Assembly: GCA_902801485.1 (NCBI GenBank)
Contig: CADCIP010000028.1
Location: forward strand, 1-45,536
From: an uncultured Bacteroidales bacterium
Lineage (GTDB): Bacteria > Bacteroidota > Bacteroidia > Bacteroidales > Bacteroidaceae
Direction: 5' to 3'
DNA: 45,536 nucleotides
Below are positions 29,316 to 38,544 of the stretch, piece after piece (the stretch's first letter is position 1; every line of letters begins with the position of its first letter). The notes below the pieces were generated by a model that did not search any database, was not told the origin of the DNA, and saw only the letters and a program-made list of their open reading frames with translations. Both the position numbers and the translations under genes were made by a program.

Positions 29316-31739
29316 TTACTTCCAGACAAGCAGACGTCCTATCTGGTCGTAGATGCTTGACCAGTGGGAACGGCTTTCAGCATCAGGAGCAGAAGCAGAC
29401 GCTATCTTTGACTTCTTCTGGAGTTGCTGCAGAGTATAAAGGACTGCAGGATGTATCTTCTGGTTACCATTACCAAAAGCGCGACTCAGATGGAACAGCA
29501 TGTTGTTCTGCAGAGCAATACGATAGGGAGTAACTTTTTTGTTGTTGTCTAACTCCGTAAATACAAGCTTGCTCAAATCTGTAAGATACTGCTGAGGATT
29601 ATACAAGTTGTTCAGCGCGTCCAAACGGTTCATCAGTCCAGTTACTGCACTTTCGCCAATAGAGTTGGTTAGGGATTGTGGGTCTGTGGTAAGACGCTTA
29701 GCATAGGATACTTCACGCAACCAAATGGGTTCGTGCAGGAATTGCTCGTCAATAAACTTCAGTGCAGCCTTCTGCTTGCTGAGTGGTTGGGGTTCATAAA
29801 CATCTCCACCCATGCCTTGTGTCTTAGGCTCTACCAAATAGCCTCCAATGTTACGGGTTACATGCCCACAGTATCGCATCAGTTGGGTGCGAATCTGGTT
29901 GTACATGGTTCTAATGTTTTCATCGTAGATATCTTTCTCGTCATCAAGTGTATAACGACGCAGGTTATCAGCCAGACGTTTTAGATTCAGAATACCGTAG
30001 TAGCTGGCCTTAACAGGGTCATCACCTAAGTCTTCTGTCTGACGGCGTGGGTCTATATATATGCCTTCGCCATCTCCCCACCATAGACGGCGGTTCTTGA
30101 GTGACTCTAAAACCATAGGCTCCAACATCTTATGATCCTGCAATTCGTTCTGAGCATCCAGCATGGGCTTGTATCCCCATGTGATGGCCCACTTGTCATA
30201 ATCTCCAATGCGGGGGAAGATACCTATGCGCGATACTCCATCTTCAGGCTGTGCCACGTAGTTAAAACGGGCATAGTCCATAATGCTGGGGGTGTGGCCG
30301 TGTGCCTCCACCCATGCCTTGTTGCGCAGGCTATCTACAGGTACGGTACTTGAACTTCCGAAGTTGTGACGCAGGCCCAAAGTGTGACCTACTTCATGTG
30401 AACTGACAAATCGGATAAGCTGGCCCATCAATTCTTCATCGTAGTTCATCTTTTGAGCAGCTTCATCAATGGAACTTGCCTGAATCATATACCAGTCATG
30501 TACCAATGCCATTACATTATGATACCAACAGATGTGACTTTCTATGATTTCGCCTGTTCTTGGGTCGTGAACATTGGGACCATAAGCGTTTTCGATGGGG
30601 CTAGCCAGATATCGGATACAGCTGAATCGGGCATCTTCCATGCTCATTGTCGAGTCGTTCTCAGGCCATTCTTCAGCTCTGATGGCATTCTTGAATCCGG
30701 CTTTCTCGAAGGCAGCCTGCCAGTCGTTTACACCCATAATCAAATACTTACGCCATTGCTTAGGTGTTGCAGGGTCTATGTAGTAAACTATAGGCTTGAT
30801 GGGTTCTACCAGTTCACCACGACGCATCTTCTCAACATCTTCTGGACGAGGCTCCAAGCGCCAGCGCGTAATAAAAGTCTTAGTTTCCACACGCTGCTGA
30901 TCATCAGTATAGCTGGTAAAGCGGTCGGTAAAGAAACCTACACGTGGGTCGTAATATCTACGCATCATTGGCTTCTCGGGTAAGAGTACAAAGCTGATGT
31001 TTAGTCCGATGGTAACCTTTCCCGTATATCTGGCAGAGGGTAGGGCTGTGCCATTGGTGGCAAATGTCTTAACAGTGCGAACCTCTGTATTCATAGGGAA
31101 CGATTTAATGTCTTCTATGTAACTCATATCGGGTATCAAACCCTGAAGTTCATATTGTTTCTTGGCGTTCTGGGGCAATGCTATTGCTGCGTTGTCCTGG
31201 TTGAAGAACTGCGTAACCTTGATTTTGTATTTTCCATCTTTGTGGCTCTCTATTTTAAATGAACCTATGATAGGATTCTCGTTGCTGATGGTAATGGCAC
31301 GACTAATGTTGTCTGTACTGTCTGCTACATTAATGATAAGGTTCGCGCGTAAAAGAAGCTGTTCATCAACACCTTTCTGGAAATATACGGTTTGTTCGTT
31401 TACTTGCTCTCCTCCGAATTTGCCGCTTCCTGCAGGCGTACTGGTGAATCGTGTGGTAGTTAAAAACTGCCTACCTAAGAGGCTGTCGGGAATATGAAAG
31501 AACCAGTCATTCTTTTCCTTTGTTACATGAAAAAGGCCGTCCCTGTCTATAGATGGCTTCTCAACTTTAACGGTGTCTTTAGGCGATGCCTCAGGCTGTC
31601 CTTTCTTACTTTTCTTACTTGGCTTCTTGGGCTGTGTTGTTTGCTCAGTCTTGGCTTTCTCTTTCTTTTCCCTTGCCATTGCTGGTATCGTAGTCAGCAA
31701 TGATGCAGCAAACAAGATGCTTAATACTTTAATGTTCAT
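29316..31739 (-). CDS. Secreted zinc-dependent metalloprotease (DUF5117/DUF4953 type)
   Basis: An 807-residue exported protease. It has a signal peptide (MNIKVLSILFAASLLTTIPAMA), then a Lys/Glu/Pro/Thr-rich linker (about 23-60), the N-terminal DUF5117-like beta-rich domain (SIDRDGLFHVTKEKNDWFFHIPD onwards), and the metzincin-like catalytic domain with the extended zinc motif H448-E449-VGH452-TLGLRH458 and SIMDYARFNYV as a Met-turn. The C-terminal 200 residues are helical. The family is widespread in Bacteroidetes, with a probable role in peptide use or envelope turnover; the substrate is not known. Monocistronic, with a promoter box at 31782-31789 and terminator at 29242-29282. Confidence 0.92.
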   Translation of the reverse strand: MNIKVLSILFAASLLTTIPAMAREKKEKAKTEQTTQPKKPSKKSKKGQPEASPKDTVKVEKPSIDRDGLFHVTKEKNDWFFHIPDSLLGRQFLTTTRFTSTPAGSGKFGGEQVNEQTVYFQKGVDEQLLLRANLIINVADSTDNISRAITISNENPIIGSFKIESHKDGKYKIKVTQFFNQDNAAIALPQNAKKQYELQGLIPDMSYIEDIKSFPMNTEVRTVKTFATNGTALPSARYTGKVTIGLNISFVLLPEKPMMRRYYDPRVGFFTDRFTSYTDDQQRVETKTFITRWRLEPRPEDVEKMRRGELVEPIKPIVYYIDPATPKQWRKYLIMGVNDWQAAFEKAGFKNAIRAEEWPENDSTMSMEDARFSCIRYLASPIENAYGPNVHDPRTGEIIESHICWYHNVMALVHDWYMIQASSIDEAAQKMNYDEELMGQLIRFVSSHEVGHTLGLRHNFGSSSTVPVDSLRNKAWVEAHGHTPSIMDYARFNYVAQPEDGVSRIGIFPRIGDYDKWAITWGYKPMLDAQNELQDHKMLEPMVLESLKNRRLWWGDGEGIYIDPRRQTEDLGDDPVKASYYGILNLKRLADNLRRYTLDDEKDIYDENIRTMYNQIRTQLMRYCGHVTRNIGGYLVEPKTQGMGGDVYEPQPLSKQKAALKFIDEQFLHEPIWLREVSYAKRLTTDPQSLTNSIGESAVTGLMNRLDALNNLYNPQQYLTDLSKLVFTELDNNKKVTPYRIALQNNMLFHLSRAFGNGNQKIHPAVLYTLQQLQKKSKIASASAPDAESRSHWSSIYDQIGRLLVWK

Positions 31740-31772
31740 TTCTTTTGTATTATTTGATTAATCATTTTATAC

Positions 31773-31789
31773 TTTTGACGTCAAAATTA
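31773..31789 (-). promoter_or_regulatory. -7 box with overlapping 14-bp palindrome, metalloprotease promoter
   Basis: TAATTTTG (31782-31789, minus strand) is the -7 box. The perfect palindrome TTTTGACGTCAAAA (31773-31786) overlaps it and the transcription start, a position suited to a repressor. Confidence 0.5.
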
Positions 31790-31833
31790 CATATTTATTA
31801 CGAAATGTATGTTTAATTTTGAATATTTATGTG

Positions 31834-31841
31834 TAATTTTG
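31834..31841 (+). promoter_or_regulatory. -7 box of uvrB
   Basis: TAATTTTG, 13 bases before the ATG. The same octamer also occurs 20 bases upstream, at 31814-31821, so two start sites are possible. Confidence 0.5.
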
Positions 31842-31853
31842 TATTCTATTAAC

Positions 31854-33866
31854 ATGAAAGAGTTCCAACTTATATCAAAATACAAGCCAACAGGTGACCA
31901 GCCTGAGGCTATCCGTCAACTTTCTGACGGTATACTTCAAGGTGTTTCTGCCCAAACCCTATTAGGTGTTACTGGTAGTGGAAAAACATTTACAGTTGCC
32001 AATGTAATTGCTAACGTTGGAAAACCTACGCTTATCCTTAGCCACAATAAGACCTTGGCAGCGCAGTTGTATGGTGAGATGAAGCAATTCTTTCCTAACA
32101 ATGCTGTTGAATACTACGTCAGCTATTACGACTATTACCAGCCTGAAGCATACATCCCGAGTACAGATACTTACATTGAGAAAGACCTTGCTATAAATGA
32201 TGAGATTGATAAACTCAGATTGGCAGCCACGAGTGCTCTTCTCTCCGGCAGGAAGGATGTAATTGTGGTTAGTAGTGTATCATGTATCTATGGTATGGGT
32301 AACCCTTCGGCATTTTATGAAAATGTAATCGAACTTAGGGTAGGACAGAGGATAGACAGGAACGACCTTCTACGTAAGCTTATGGATAGCTTGTATGTCA
32401 GAAATGATTTGACATTAAATCGAGGAGAAGTCCGTGTCAAGGGTGACACCATCGACATTGCTCTTGCCTATAGTGACTATCTGCTGCGTGTAACTTTCTG
32501 GGATGATGAAATAGAGAGTCTGGAAGAAGTTGACCCTATTAGTTTGGCTCGTATTTCTGTCTATGAAAGCTACAAGGTTTATCCTGCTAACCTGTTTATG
32601 ACTAGTCACGACATGCAAGAGCAGGCTATACGCAAGATAGAGGATGACCTGCGTGAACAGGTTGCATACTTTGAGGAAGTCGGTAAAACATTGGAAGCCA
32701 AACGTCTCCACGAAAGAGTAACGTATGATGTGGAGATGATTCGTGAGTTGGGGCATTGTTCCGGAATCGAGAATTACAGTCGTTATTTTGACGGTCGAAA
32801 GCCAGGAACCCGCCCTTATTGTCTGCTTGATTTCTTCCCTGAAGATTATCTGATGGTAATAGATGAGAGCCATGTTTCAGTTCCTCAAATTGGTGCAATG
32901 TACGGAGGTGATCAAGCCCGTAAAAGTAATCTGGTGGAATATGGATTTCGCCTTCCCGCTGCTAAAGATAACAGACCGCTTAAGTTTGAGGAGTTCTGCG
33001 AACTGACACATCAGGTTATATACGTCAGTGCCACTCCTGCCGACTATGAGTTGGAACAGAGTGAGGGTGTTGTGGTTGAACAGTTGATTCGTCCTACAGG
33101 GCTGCTTGATCCAGTTATCGAAGTCCGACCGACAGAAAATCAGGTGGACGATTTAATGGAGGAGATACAGCAGCGTGTTGAACGCGACGAACGAACTTTG
33201 GTAACAACATTAACCAAACGTATGGCTGAGGAATTAGCAGAGTACTTGCTCAGTAATGGAATCAGAACGGCTTATATTCATAGCGATGTTGATACATTGG
33301 AACGCGTACAGATTTTAAATGACCTAAGAGAAGGTCAATATGATGTTCTGGTTGGTGTAAATCTGTTGAGAGAGGGATTAGATCTTCCAGAGGTTAGCCT
33401 CGTAGCCATCCTTGATGCCGATAAAGAAGGCTTCCTTCGTAGCCACAGAAGTCTTACTCAGACTGTTGGAAGAGCTGCTCGTAATCTTAACGGGAAAGCC
33501 ATAATGTATGGTGATACCATTACAGAGAGTATGCAAAAAACAATCGATGAAACCAACCGAAGAAGAGAAATTCAGTTGCGATACAATGAAGAGCACCACA
33601 TTATACCTCAGCAGATAAAGAAGGAGCGCACAATGGGTGACCTCATTCAGGTTCAGCAGCAATCAGAGAGTAGAGCGTATATAGAGCCAACCATAGACTA
33701 TTTGCAGGTAGCAGAGCAGGATTATACTGGAATCCAAAAGGATGAATTAGAGGCCCGCATAAAGAAAGTCGAAAAGAAAATGCAAGAGGCAGCTAAACGT
33801 CTGGATTTTGTCGAGGCTGCATTATTAAGAGACGAAATGTTGCGCATGAAAGCGAATTTGTGTTAA
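31854..33866 (+). CDS. uvrB: Excinuclease ABC subunit B
   Basis: A 670-residue helicase-like subunit that receives damaged DNA from UvrA and holds it for UvrC cleavage. It starts at ATG 31854 (MKEFQLISKYKPTGDQPEAI). It has Walker A in GVTGSGKTF, the beta-hairpin segment YYDYYQPEAYIPSTDTYIEKD, the DEAD-like VIDESHV, motifs V-VI in LLREGLDLPEVSLVAILDADKEGFLRS and QTVGRAARN, and the C-terminal UVR domain (ELEARIKKVEKKMQEAA) that binds UvrC. Length is normal. uvrA lies 4.7 kb downstream on the same strand. Confidence 0.98.
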   Translation: MKEFQLISKYKPTGDQPEAIRQLSDGILQGVSAQTLLGVTGSGKTFTVANVIANVGKPTLILSHNKTLAAQLYGEMKQFFPNNAVEYYVSYYDYYQPEAYIPSTDTYIEKDLAINDEIDKLRLAATSALLSGRKDVIVVSSVSCIYGMGNPSAFYENVIELRVGQRIDRNDLLRKLMDSLYVRNDLTLNRGEVRVKGDTIDIALAYSDYLLRVTFWDDEIESLEEVDPISLARISVYESYKVYPANLFMTSHDMQEQAIRKIEDDLREQVAYFEEVGKTLEAKRLHERVTYDVEMIRELGHCSGIENYSRYFDGRKPGTRPYCLLDFFPEDYLMVIDESHVSVPQIGAMYGGDQARKSNLVEYGFRLPAAKDNRPLKFEEFCELTHQVIYVSATPADYELEQSEGVVVEQLIRPTGLLDPVIEVRPTENQVDDLMEEIQQRVERDERTLVTTLTKRMAEELAEYLLSNGIRTAYIHSDVDTLERVQILNDLREGQYDVLVGVNLLREGLDLPEVSLVAILDADKEGFLRSHRSLTQTVGRAARNLNGKAIMYGDTITESMQKTIDETNRRREIQLRYNEEHHIIPQQIKKERTMGDLIQVQQQSESRAYIEPTIDYLQVAEQDYTGIQKDELEARIKKVEKKMQEAAKRLDFVEAALLRDEMLRMKANLC

Positions 33867-33925
33867 AAATATTGTATTAATCAATATTAATTGCCGGTAC
33901 TTTCTGTAGTTTTCAGGAAAATTAT

Positions 33926-33933
33926 TACCTTTG
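33926..33933 (+). promoter_or_regulatory. -7 box of the bamD operon
   Basis: TACCTTTG, 15 bases before the ATG at 33948, favouring that start over the frame's earlier ATG. Confidence 0.55.
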
Positions 33934-33947
33934 CACCCCGTAAAAGT

Positions 33948-34853
33948 ATGTACATGCAAAGATATAGGCTCATATTATTCTTCATTATTCCTTTTTTGGC
34001 TGGTTGTGGCGATTACAACTCTGTCATGAAAACTTCAGATTACGAGTATAAATATGAAGCAGGAAAGGGGTACTATGCCGAAGGATATTATAGAAAAGCA
34101 GCAGAGGCTTTTGGACAAGTTCTGGCTGCTCTGAAAGGCACCCAGTATGGTGATGAATGTCTTTTTTTGCTTGGCATGAGTAATTACCGTATGGGTGACT
34201 TTGAGGCTGCAACGCAGTATTTTAAGAAATATTATCAGAGTTATCCGAAGGGACATTACGTAGAGATAAGCAGATATCTCTGTGCTATGTCGTTCTACAA
34301 TAGTATTCCGGATACCAGACTCGATCAGAGTAGTACGATGGAAGCTATGACAGAATTTTCTAATTTCTTGGAATATTTTCCTGAAACAAATCTGAAATCT
34401 CAGAGCCAGGAGATAATTTTCAATCTTCAGGACAGACTGATTGAAAAGGAATTATTGTCAGCCAAATTGTATTATGATTTAGGCACTTATCTAGGTAATA
34501 TGACATCAGCAGGCTGTAGTAATTACGAAGCCAGCATTGTTACTGCCCAGAATGCCTTGAAAGATTATCCTTACGCATCCCCCGAGCGAAAAGAGGAACT
34601 CTCAATCATGGTATTACGTGCAAAATACCATTTAGCCCGTCAGAGTGTTATTGAAAAACGGCTTGATCGTTTTCGTGATACCATTGATGAGTATTATGCT
34701 TTTGAGAATGAATTCCCCGAGAGCCAGTACCTAAAAGAAGCAAAACGTATTCTGAACCATGCTGAGCGTGTTGTTTCCAAGAAGGGTGTTATGGATGAGA
34801 ATGATATTGAAGAAGATGAGACAAAATCTAAGAATAAAAAACAAAAATTATAA
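33948..34853 (+). CDS. bamD: Outer membrane protein assembly factor BamD
   Basis: A 301-residue lipoprotein of the BAM complex, which folds beta-barrel proteins into the outer membrane. The N-terminus is a lipoprotein signal (RLILFFIIPFLAGCGDYN, lipobox LAGC). Tetratricopeptide repeats follow: YEAGKGYYAEGYYRKAAEAFGQVL, LFLLGMSNYRMGDFEAATQYFKKYYQSYP and a third around FSNFLEYFPETN. The C-terminal end is a charged coil (DEETKSKNKKQKL). A second ATG two codons in is possible. It leads an operon with the omega-like and DUF4293 genes, the constant Bacteroidales order. Confidence 0.93.
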   Translation: MYMQRYRLILFFIIPFLAGCGDYNSVMKTSDYEYKYEAGKGYYAEGYYRKAAEAFGQVLAALKGTQYGDECLFLLGMSNYRMGDFEAATQYFKKYYQSYPKGHYVEISRYLCAMSFYNSIPDTRLDQSSTMEAMTEFSNFLEYFPETNLKSQSQEIIFNLQDRLIEKELLSAKLYYDLGTYLGNMTSAGCSNYEASIVTAQNALKDYPYASPERKEELSIMVLRAKYHLARQSVIEKRLDRFRDTIDEYYAFENEFPESQYLKEAKRILNHAERVVSKKGVMDENDIEEDETKSKNKKQKL

Positions 34854-34856
34854 ACA

Positions 34857-35201
34857 ATGATGGACTATAAAAAATCTACAGCTCCAACAAACACAGTCAA
34901 TCGTGATGTTATGGAATTGTGCGAGGAGACAGGTAATATTTACGAAAGTGTTGCTATCATAGCTAAGCGTGCCAATCAGATTTCTGCAGATATCAAAAAC
35001 GAACTCAGCAAGAAACTGCAGGAGTTTGCCAGTTCTCAGGACAATCTTGACGAGGTATTTGAAAATCGTGAGCAAATAGAAATCAGTCGTTTCTACGAGA
35101 AGCTTCCTAAGCCAACTCTTATGGCTACTCAGGAATTTATTGAGGGTAAGATTTATTTTCGCAATCCCAGCAAGGAAGCTGCAACGCTGCTTGACCAATG
35201 A
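34857..35201 (+). CDS. DNA-directed RNA polymerase omega-like (Rpb6) subunit
   Basis: A 114-residue protein matching the Bacteroidetes form of RNA polymerase omega/Rpb6. The conserved core is NIYESVAIIAKRANQISADIKNELSKKL, equivalent to the omega YxxVxxxxxRAxQ motif, and the acidic segment DNLDEVFENRE follows. Omega helps polymerase assembly and ppGpp response. The gene begins three bases after bamD and overlaps the next gene as ATGA. Translation may start at either of two adjacent ATG codons. Confidence 0.88.
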   Translation: MMDYKKSTAPTNTVNRDVMELCEETGNIYESVAIIAKRANQISADIKNELSKKLQEFASSQDNLDEVFENREQIEISRFYEKLPKPTLMATQEFIEGKIYFRNPSKEAATLLDQ

Positions 35202-35677
35202 TTCAGCGCATACAAACCCTATACCTTTTGTTGGCAACTATTCTGATAGTTGTCTGCATGTCAAGTTGTATAGGTTATTACATTTCAGAAGACGGTGAAA
35301 CTGGCCGTTTGTTCAACCTTGGTTGCTGGTGCGCTAAGGACGAAGGATGTTATTTGCTATCAAGTCGTGGTGGCTCATGGGCTCTATTTGTTATTTTGCT
35401 TATAGAGTCTACGCTATCGTTCCTGAATATCTTTCTGTTCAAGTATAGGGCATTGCAGATGCGTGTATGCACCTTCTGTATGATTCTGTTGGTAGGATGG
35501 TATGCTACTTATGCCTTTTTTGCCTGGTATTTCTTAGATGCGTTCTACACAGAAGTATCTTTTAGAGTAGCGGTTTGGGCTTCACTGCCGTGTGTAAGCA
35601 TTATACTCTTATATCTGGCTTTCCGTGGCATCCTGAAGGACGAGAAACTGGTACGTTCTTTAGATCGTCTGCGTTAA
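35198..35677 (+). CDS. DUF4293 family membrane protein
   Basis: A 159-residue protein with four hydrophobic helices (about 7-26, 60-82, 90-112, 120-142), starting MIQRIQTLYLLLA, the hallmark of DUF4293. Function unknown. It overlaps the omega-like gene by four bases and its stop overlaps the stop of the convergent beta-barrel gene (shared TTAA). Confidence 0.9.
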   Translation: MIQRIQTLYLLLATILIVVCMSSCIGYYISEDGETGRLFNLGCWCAKDEGCYLLSSRGGSWALFVILLIESTLSFLNIFLFKYRALQMRVCTFCMILLVGWYATYAFFAWYFLDAFYTEVSFRVAVWASLPCVSIILLYLAFRGILKDEKLVRSLDRLR

Positions 35678-36381
35678 TTCTTTGTCTTTAGAACATCAAA
35701 TAAATAAGCTACCTTCACCGTAATAACATTATTGGCACTACGGCTGAAGGTATCTTTTTTTGTACTGTTCATAATGTTGCTCAGACTTAACCCATATCTT
35801 CCTTCAAGGGTAAAGTGATGTCCGTTTTTAGTGCTGACATCCATACCCAGTCCCAAGGTTATACCATAATCAAATTTCTGTTGTACAGGCGTATTATGTA
35901 AGGTAATTTGTCGAGCCAACAGGTCGTTGTCGGTCCATTCACCGCTTGTCTTGGTCTTTTCTCCCAGACAGAAGCCTATATGCGGACCTGCCAGGATAGT
36001 GCCTTTCACACCGCCTTTTTCTTTACCGAATCCCAGGTTCACCATAATTGGAATTTGTATAAAGTTCACGTCTCGTTTGTAAGTACCGGTCTGATTGTCT
36101 CCGTATTTTATTTCTTCGGTCCAACCTAACTGAGCAAAGTTTACCTCTCCTTGTATAGCACAAATCATACTGAAATATTTTTCGCACGTATATCTGACGG
36201 TTCCCCCCATAGTAATACCGCCATGCATTTTCTGATTAATGTTCGGACTGAAACTTACCTGATTCAGAGCGTAGCCTCCATTTATACCTACGGCCAGATC
36301 TCTACGTGAATCTCCTACTTGTGCCAGTATATTAATAATAAATAAGGTATATAATATTATAAGAAGAGAAAACCTTTTCAT
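35674..36381 (-). CDS. Outer membrane beta-barrel protein, PorT-like
   Basis: A 235-residue protein with a signal peptide (MKRFSLLIILYTLFIINILAQ). The mature part is built of alternating hydrophobic and polar strands (DLAVGINGGYALNQVSF, GGTVRYTCEKYFSM, FDYGITLGLGMDV, HHFTLEGRYGLSLSNI) ending in VKVAYLFDVLKTKN, typical of an eight-stranded PorT/OmpW-like barrel. Its ATG overlaps the stop of the LysM gene (ATGA), so the two are co-translated. PorT-type proteins can belong to the T9SS, but small barrels of this kind have many roles. Confidence 0.8.
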   Translation of the reverse strand: MKRFSLLIILYTLFIINILAQVGDSRRDLAVGINGGYALNQVSFSPNINQKMHGGITMGGTVRYTCEKYFSMICAIQGEVNFAQLGWTEEIKYGDNQTGTYKRDVNFIQIPIMVNLGFGKEKGGVKGTILAGPHIGFCLGEKTKTSGEWTDNDLLARQITLHNTPVQQKFDYGITLGLGMDVSTKNGHHFTLEGRYGLSLSNIMNSTKKDTFSRSANNVITVKVAYLFDVLKTKN

Positions 36382-37697
36382 TTGATGAGCTCAATTTGTT
36401 TGTTTTTTTTGTAGTGTATCAGTTGAATGAATCGATTACAGAAGCCATCGTTATCACCTTCTTTTACAAATCTGTACATGTTCTGATATGGCTCATGCCT
36501 GTTTGTCGTTGTAGCGCCGTTTGTTCGTATCTCATGCAGAAAATAGTAGGCCAGGTCAAATCCCATCATTGCATATCGGGGGTAGCACACCATCATCACT
36601 TTGCTGAAGTTATTTGTGAAGGCCTGCTCGAAAGATTTTGTATTCGGAGCCAACGCATTATAATAGTAAGAACTGTAAATGTATGTGTCATAAGTGAAGA
36701 AACTATTCAGCAGTGCATTGGTATATGTCTGCCATTCAGGATAACCCAGTAATGAGATATTATAATTTGCATGATTCTGTTTGAAAGTATCTAATTGGGA
36801 TATCAGTATGTTCAGGGTTTTGATACTTACGTTATCTGGAACAATAACATTGTCTTTGAACTGGTTCATAGCCGATTCGTATGCCAAGTCATCACCGTCA
36901 ATATTCAGTACACGCACATCTTTCCCCTGTTTCTTTAGCGTTTCAGACAATGTTTGCGTAAAAAAACTTCCTTTTGTATTTGCACTGTTTGATTTCAGGA
37001 TTATAAAGTTTTTGTCCCACAAAACTCTTGTAGCCAGTGTAACAGCCTCTGCCGAATTAATATCATAGGAGGGGCTTGCCATGTAAAGATGCGGATATCC
37101 CGCCAGGCTTTGTCCGTTTGTAAAGGGCAATACCAGTCTTATATTGTTTTCTTTGCAGAAGTTAATTGCAGCGGGCAACTGTTGTTCATCCACCGGTCCG
37201 AATAGAACGTCCAGTGTTGCCATCTCCGGTTTCATAAGTACATCCATTATTTCAGACTCATTCAATCCGCTGTTATAAGCAAAGATGTCCATATCCCCCC
37301 CCTCTTTTCTCACGCTGTCAGCAGCCATAAGGAATCCCTGATAGAACTCCACCATTTTCTTGGCTCTCTCAGTCTTTTCTTCAAAAGGAAGAATCAGTCC
37401 GATCTTTATGTTGGACGAAGTCGGCTCTTTCTTTGTTTCCACTGATACTATTTCAGGCTGTTCTTGGGGCGTAGCCTTTGGAATCATCAGGTATGTTCCT
37501 TTTTTTAACTTTCCTTTCTTTTTTACTTCAGGGTTGGACGAAAGGAGTTCCTGCTCGGTAACATTGTACTGCTTAGCTATTTCCAAAAGCGTTTCCCCCT
37601 TGCTTACTTGATGAAGTCTGTTTAGCACCAGCATGGCATCTTGTGCATGCAAAATGTATGGAATACAGATGAGTATTGTTATAATGAGCCTTTTCAT
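36378..37697 (-). CDS. LysM-domain protein with periplasmic-binding (PBP1) fold
   Basis: A 439-residue exported protein. It has a signal peptide (1-18), a single LysM peptidoglycan-binding domain (about 28-74: HQVSKGETLLEIAKQYNVTEQELLSSNPEV), a short Gln/Glu/Pro linker, and then a receptor-like periplasmic-binding domain (from IKIGLILPFEEKTERAKKMVEFYQGFLMAADSV to the C-terminus) like those of branched-chain amino acid receptors and LpoA. It may sense or organise cell-wall synthesis. It is co-transcribed with the beta-barrel gene downstream. Its -7 box is TATCTTTG at 37703-37710, directly upstream of the ATG. Confidence 0.88.
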   Translation of the reverse strand: MKRLIITILICIPYILHAQDAMLVLNRLHQVSKGETLLEIAKQYNVTEQELLSSNPEVKKKGKLKKGTYLMIPKATPQEQPEIVSVETKKEPTSSNIKIGLILPFEEKTERAKKMVEFYQGFLMAADSVRKEGGDMDIFAYNSGLNESEIMDVLMKPEMATLDVLFGPVDEQQLPAAINFCKENNIRLVLPFTNGQSLAGYPHLYMASPSYDINSAEAVTLATRVLWDKNFIILKSNSANTKGSFFTQTLSETLKKQGKDVRVLNIDGDDLAYESAMNQFKDNVIVPDNVSIKTLNILISQLDTFKQNHANYNISLLGYPEWQTYTNALLNSFFTYDTYIYSSYYYNALAPNTKSFEQAFTNNFSKVMMVCYPRYAMMGFDLAYYFLHEIRTNGATTTNRHEPYQNMYRFVKEGDNDGFCNRFIQLIHYKKNKQIELIK

Positions 37698-37702
37698 AAC
37701 TG

Positions 37703-37710
37703 CAAAGATA
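37703..37710 (-). promoter_or_regulatory. -7 box of the LysM/beta-barrel operon
   Basis: TATCTTTG on the minus strand, five bases before the ATG of the LysM gene; the message would be almost leaderless. Confidence 0.55.
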
Positions 37711-37774
37711 GTGTTTTTTTTGCCCTTTTAGACTTTTTGAGATTAAAAAATAGCTGTCATCAAAAGAATTTCAT

Positions 37775-37782
37775 TAATTTTG
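37775..37782 (+). promoter_or_regulatory. -7 box of the gliding-CTD/uvrA operon
   Basis: TAATTTTG, 21 bases before the ATG at 37804, divergent from the LysM promoter. It supports the start at 37804 over an earlier in-frame codon. Confidence 0.6.
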
Positions 37783-37803
37783 CAAAAATATTTATCATTA
37801 ATT

Positions 37804-38544
37804 ATGCGTTTTACATTCATTCTTTTATTTATATTACCTTTTTGTGCATTGGCACAAGTTGATCCTACTGTAGATCCTGAAGGTTTTTACATTTCTGAAA
37901 ACGAGGATGGAACTGCCGACACATTAGAATTGGCTTCAGCTACAGCACTTGGTGCTCCTTTGAAGGTAATTCTCAAGGCAAACCCTTCTGATCTTGAAGG
38001 GTGGGGGACACCGCGTTATGAGTGGAAAGTCTGGGATGAATCAGACCCCACTAATATTCTTATTTACCGAACAGATGAGAATGTCGAATATACTTTTACC
38101 ATCAGCGGTTCCTTCACTGCCCAGTTGTATGTAACATTCTATACCGAAGACGGAAATGTCTATTATGAATTTCCCGAGGAAGGAGAAGATCCTAAAACCA
38201 TACATTTTAGTATCAGTGAGAGTATTCTGGAGTTTCCCGATGGTATTTCGCCCAACAATGACCAGTGGAACGATGAGCTGAAGCCAAAAGATGGTTATCA
38301 GAGTATCGTTGATTTCCATGCTGCAGTCTTTAACCGCTGGGGCAACAGATTATACTCCTGGGATGATGTCAAAGGTAGTTGGGACGGCACTTACAAAGGA
38401 AAAGTTGTAAAAGACGGTGTATATTTTCTGGTTGTCAGTGCTAAGGGTGCTGACGGTCGTAAATTTAATATCAGGAAGACTATAAGTGTAATTTCCGGAT
38501 ATAATAAGAACGAAGGTACCGAAACTACAGATGGTAATGAGTGA
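37804..38544 (+). CDS. Secreted protein with gliding motility-associated (type B) C-terminal domain
   Basis: A 246-residue protein. It has a signal peptide (MRFTFILLFILPFCALAQ), a beta-rich middle part (PLKVILKANPSDLEGWGTPRYEWKVW, PKD-like), and a C-terminal domain from about residue 140: FPDGISPNNDQWNDELKP, HAAVFNRWGNRLYSWDD, GSWDGTYKGKVVKDGVYFLV. This fits the CHU_C/TIGR04131-type domain recognised by the type IX secretion system. The protein is short for a T9SS cargo. It overlaps uvrA by 14 bases and shares its promoter. Confidence 0.85.
   Translation: MRFTFILLFILPFCALAQVDPTVDPEGFYISENEDGTADTLELASATALGAPLKVILKANPSDLEGWGTPRYEWKVWDESDPTNILIYRTDENVEYTFTISGSFTAQLYVTFYTEDGNVYYEFPEEGEDPKTIHFSISESILEFPDGISPNNDQWNDELKPKDGYQSIVDFHAAVFNRWGNRLYSWDDVKGSWDGTYKGKVVKDGVYFLVVSAKGADGRKFNIRKTISVISGYNKNEGTETTDGNE

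Noticed and set aside
31809-31853. Upstream ATG for uvrB adding 15 residues
   Set aside because: It would place the start within the promoter boxes, and family members begin near MKEFQLISKYKPTGDQ.
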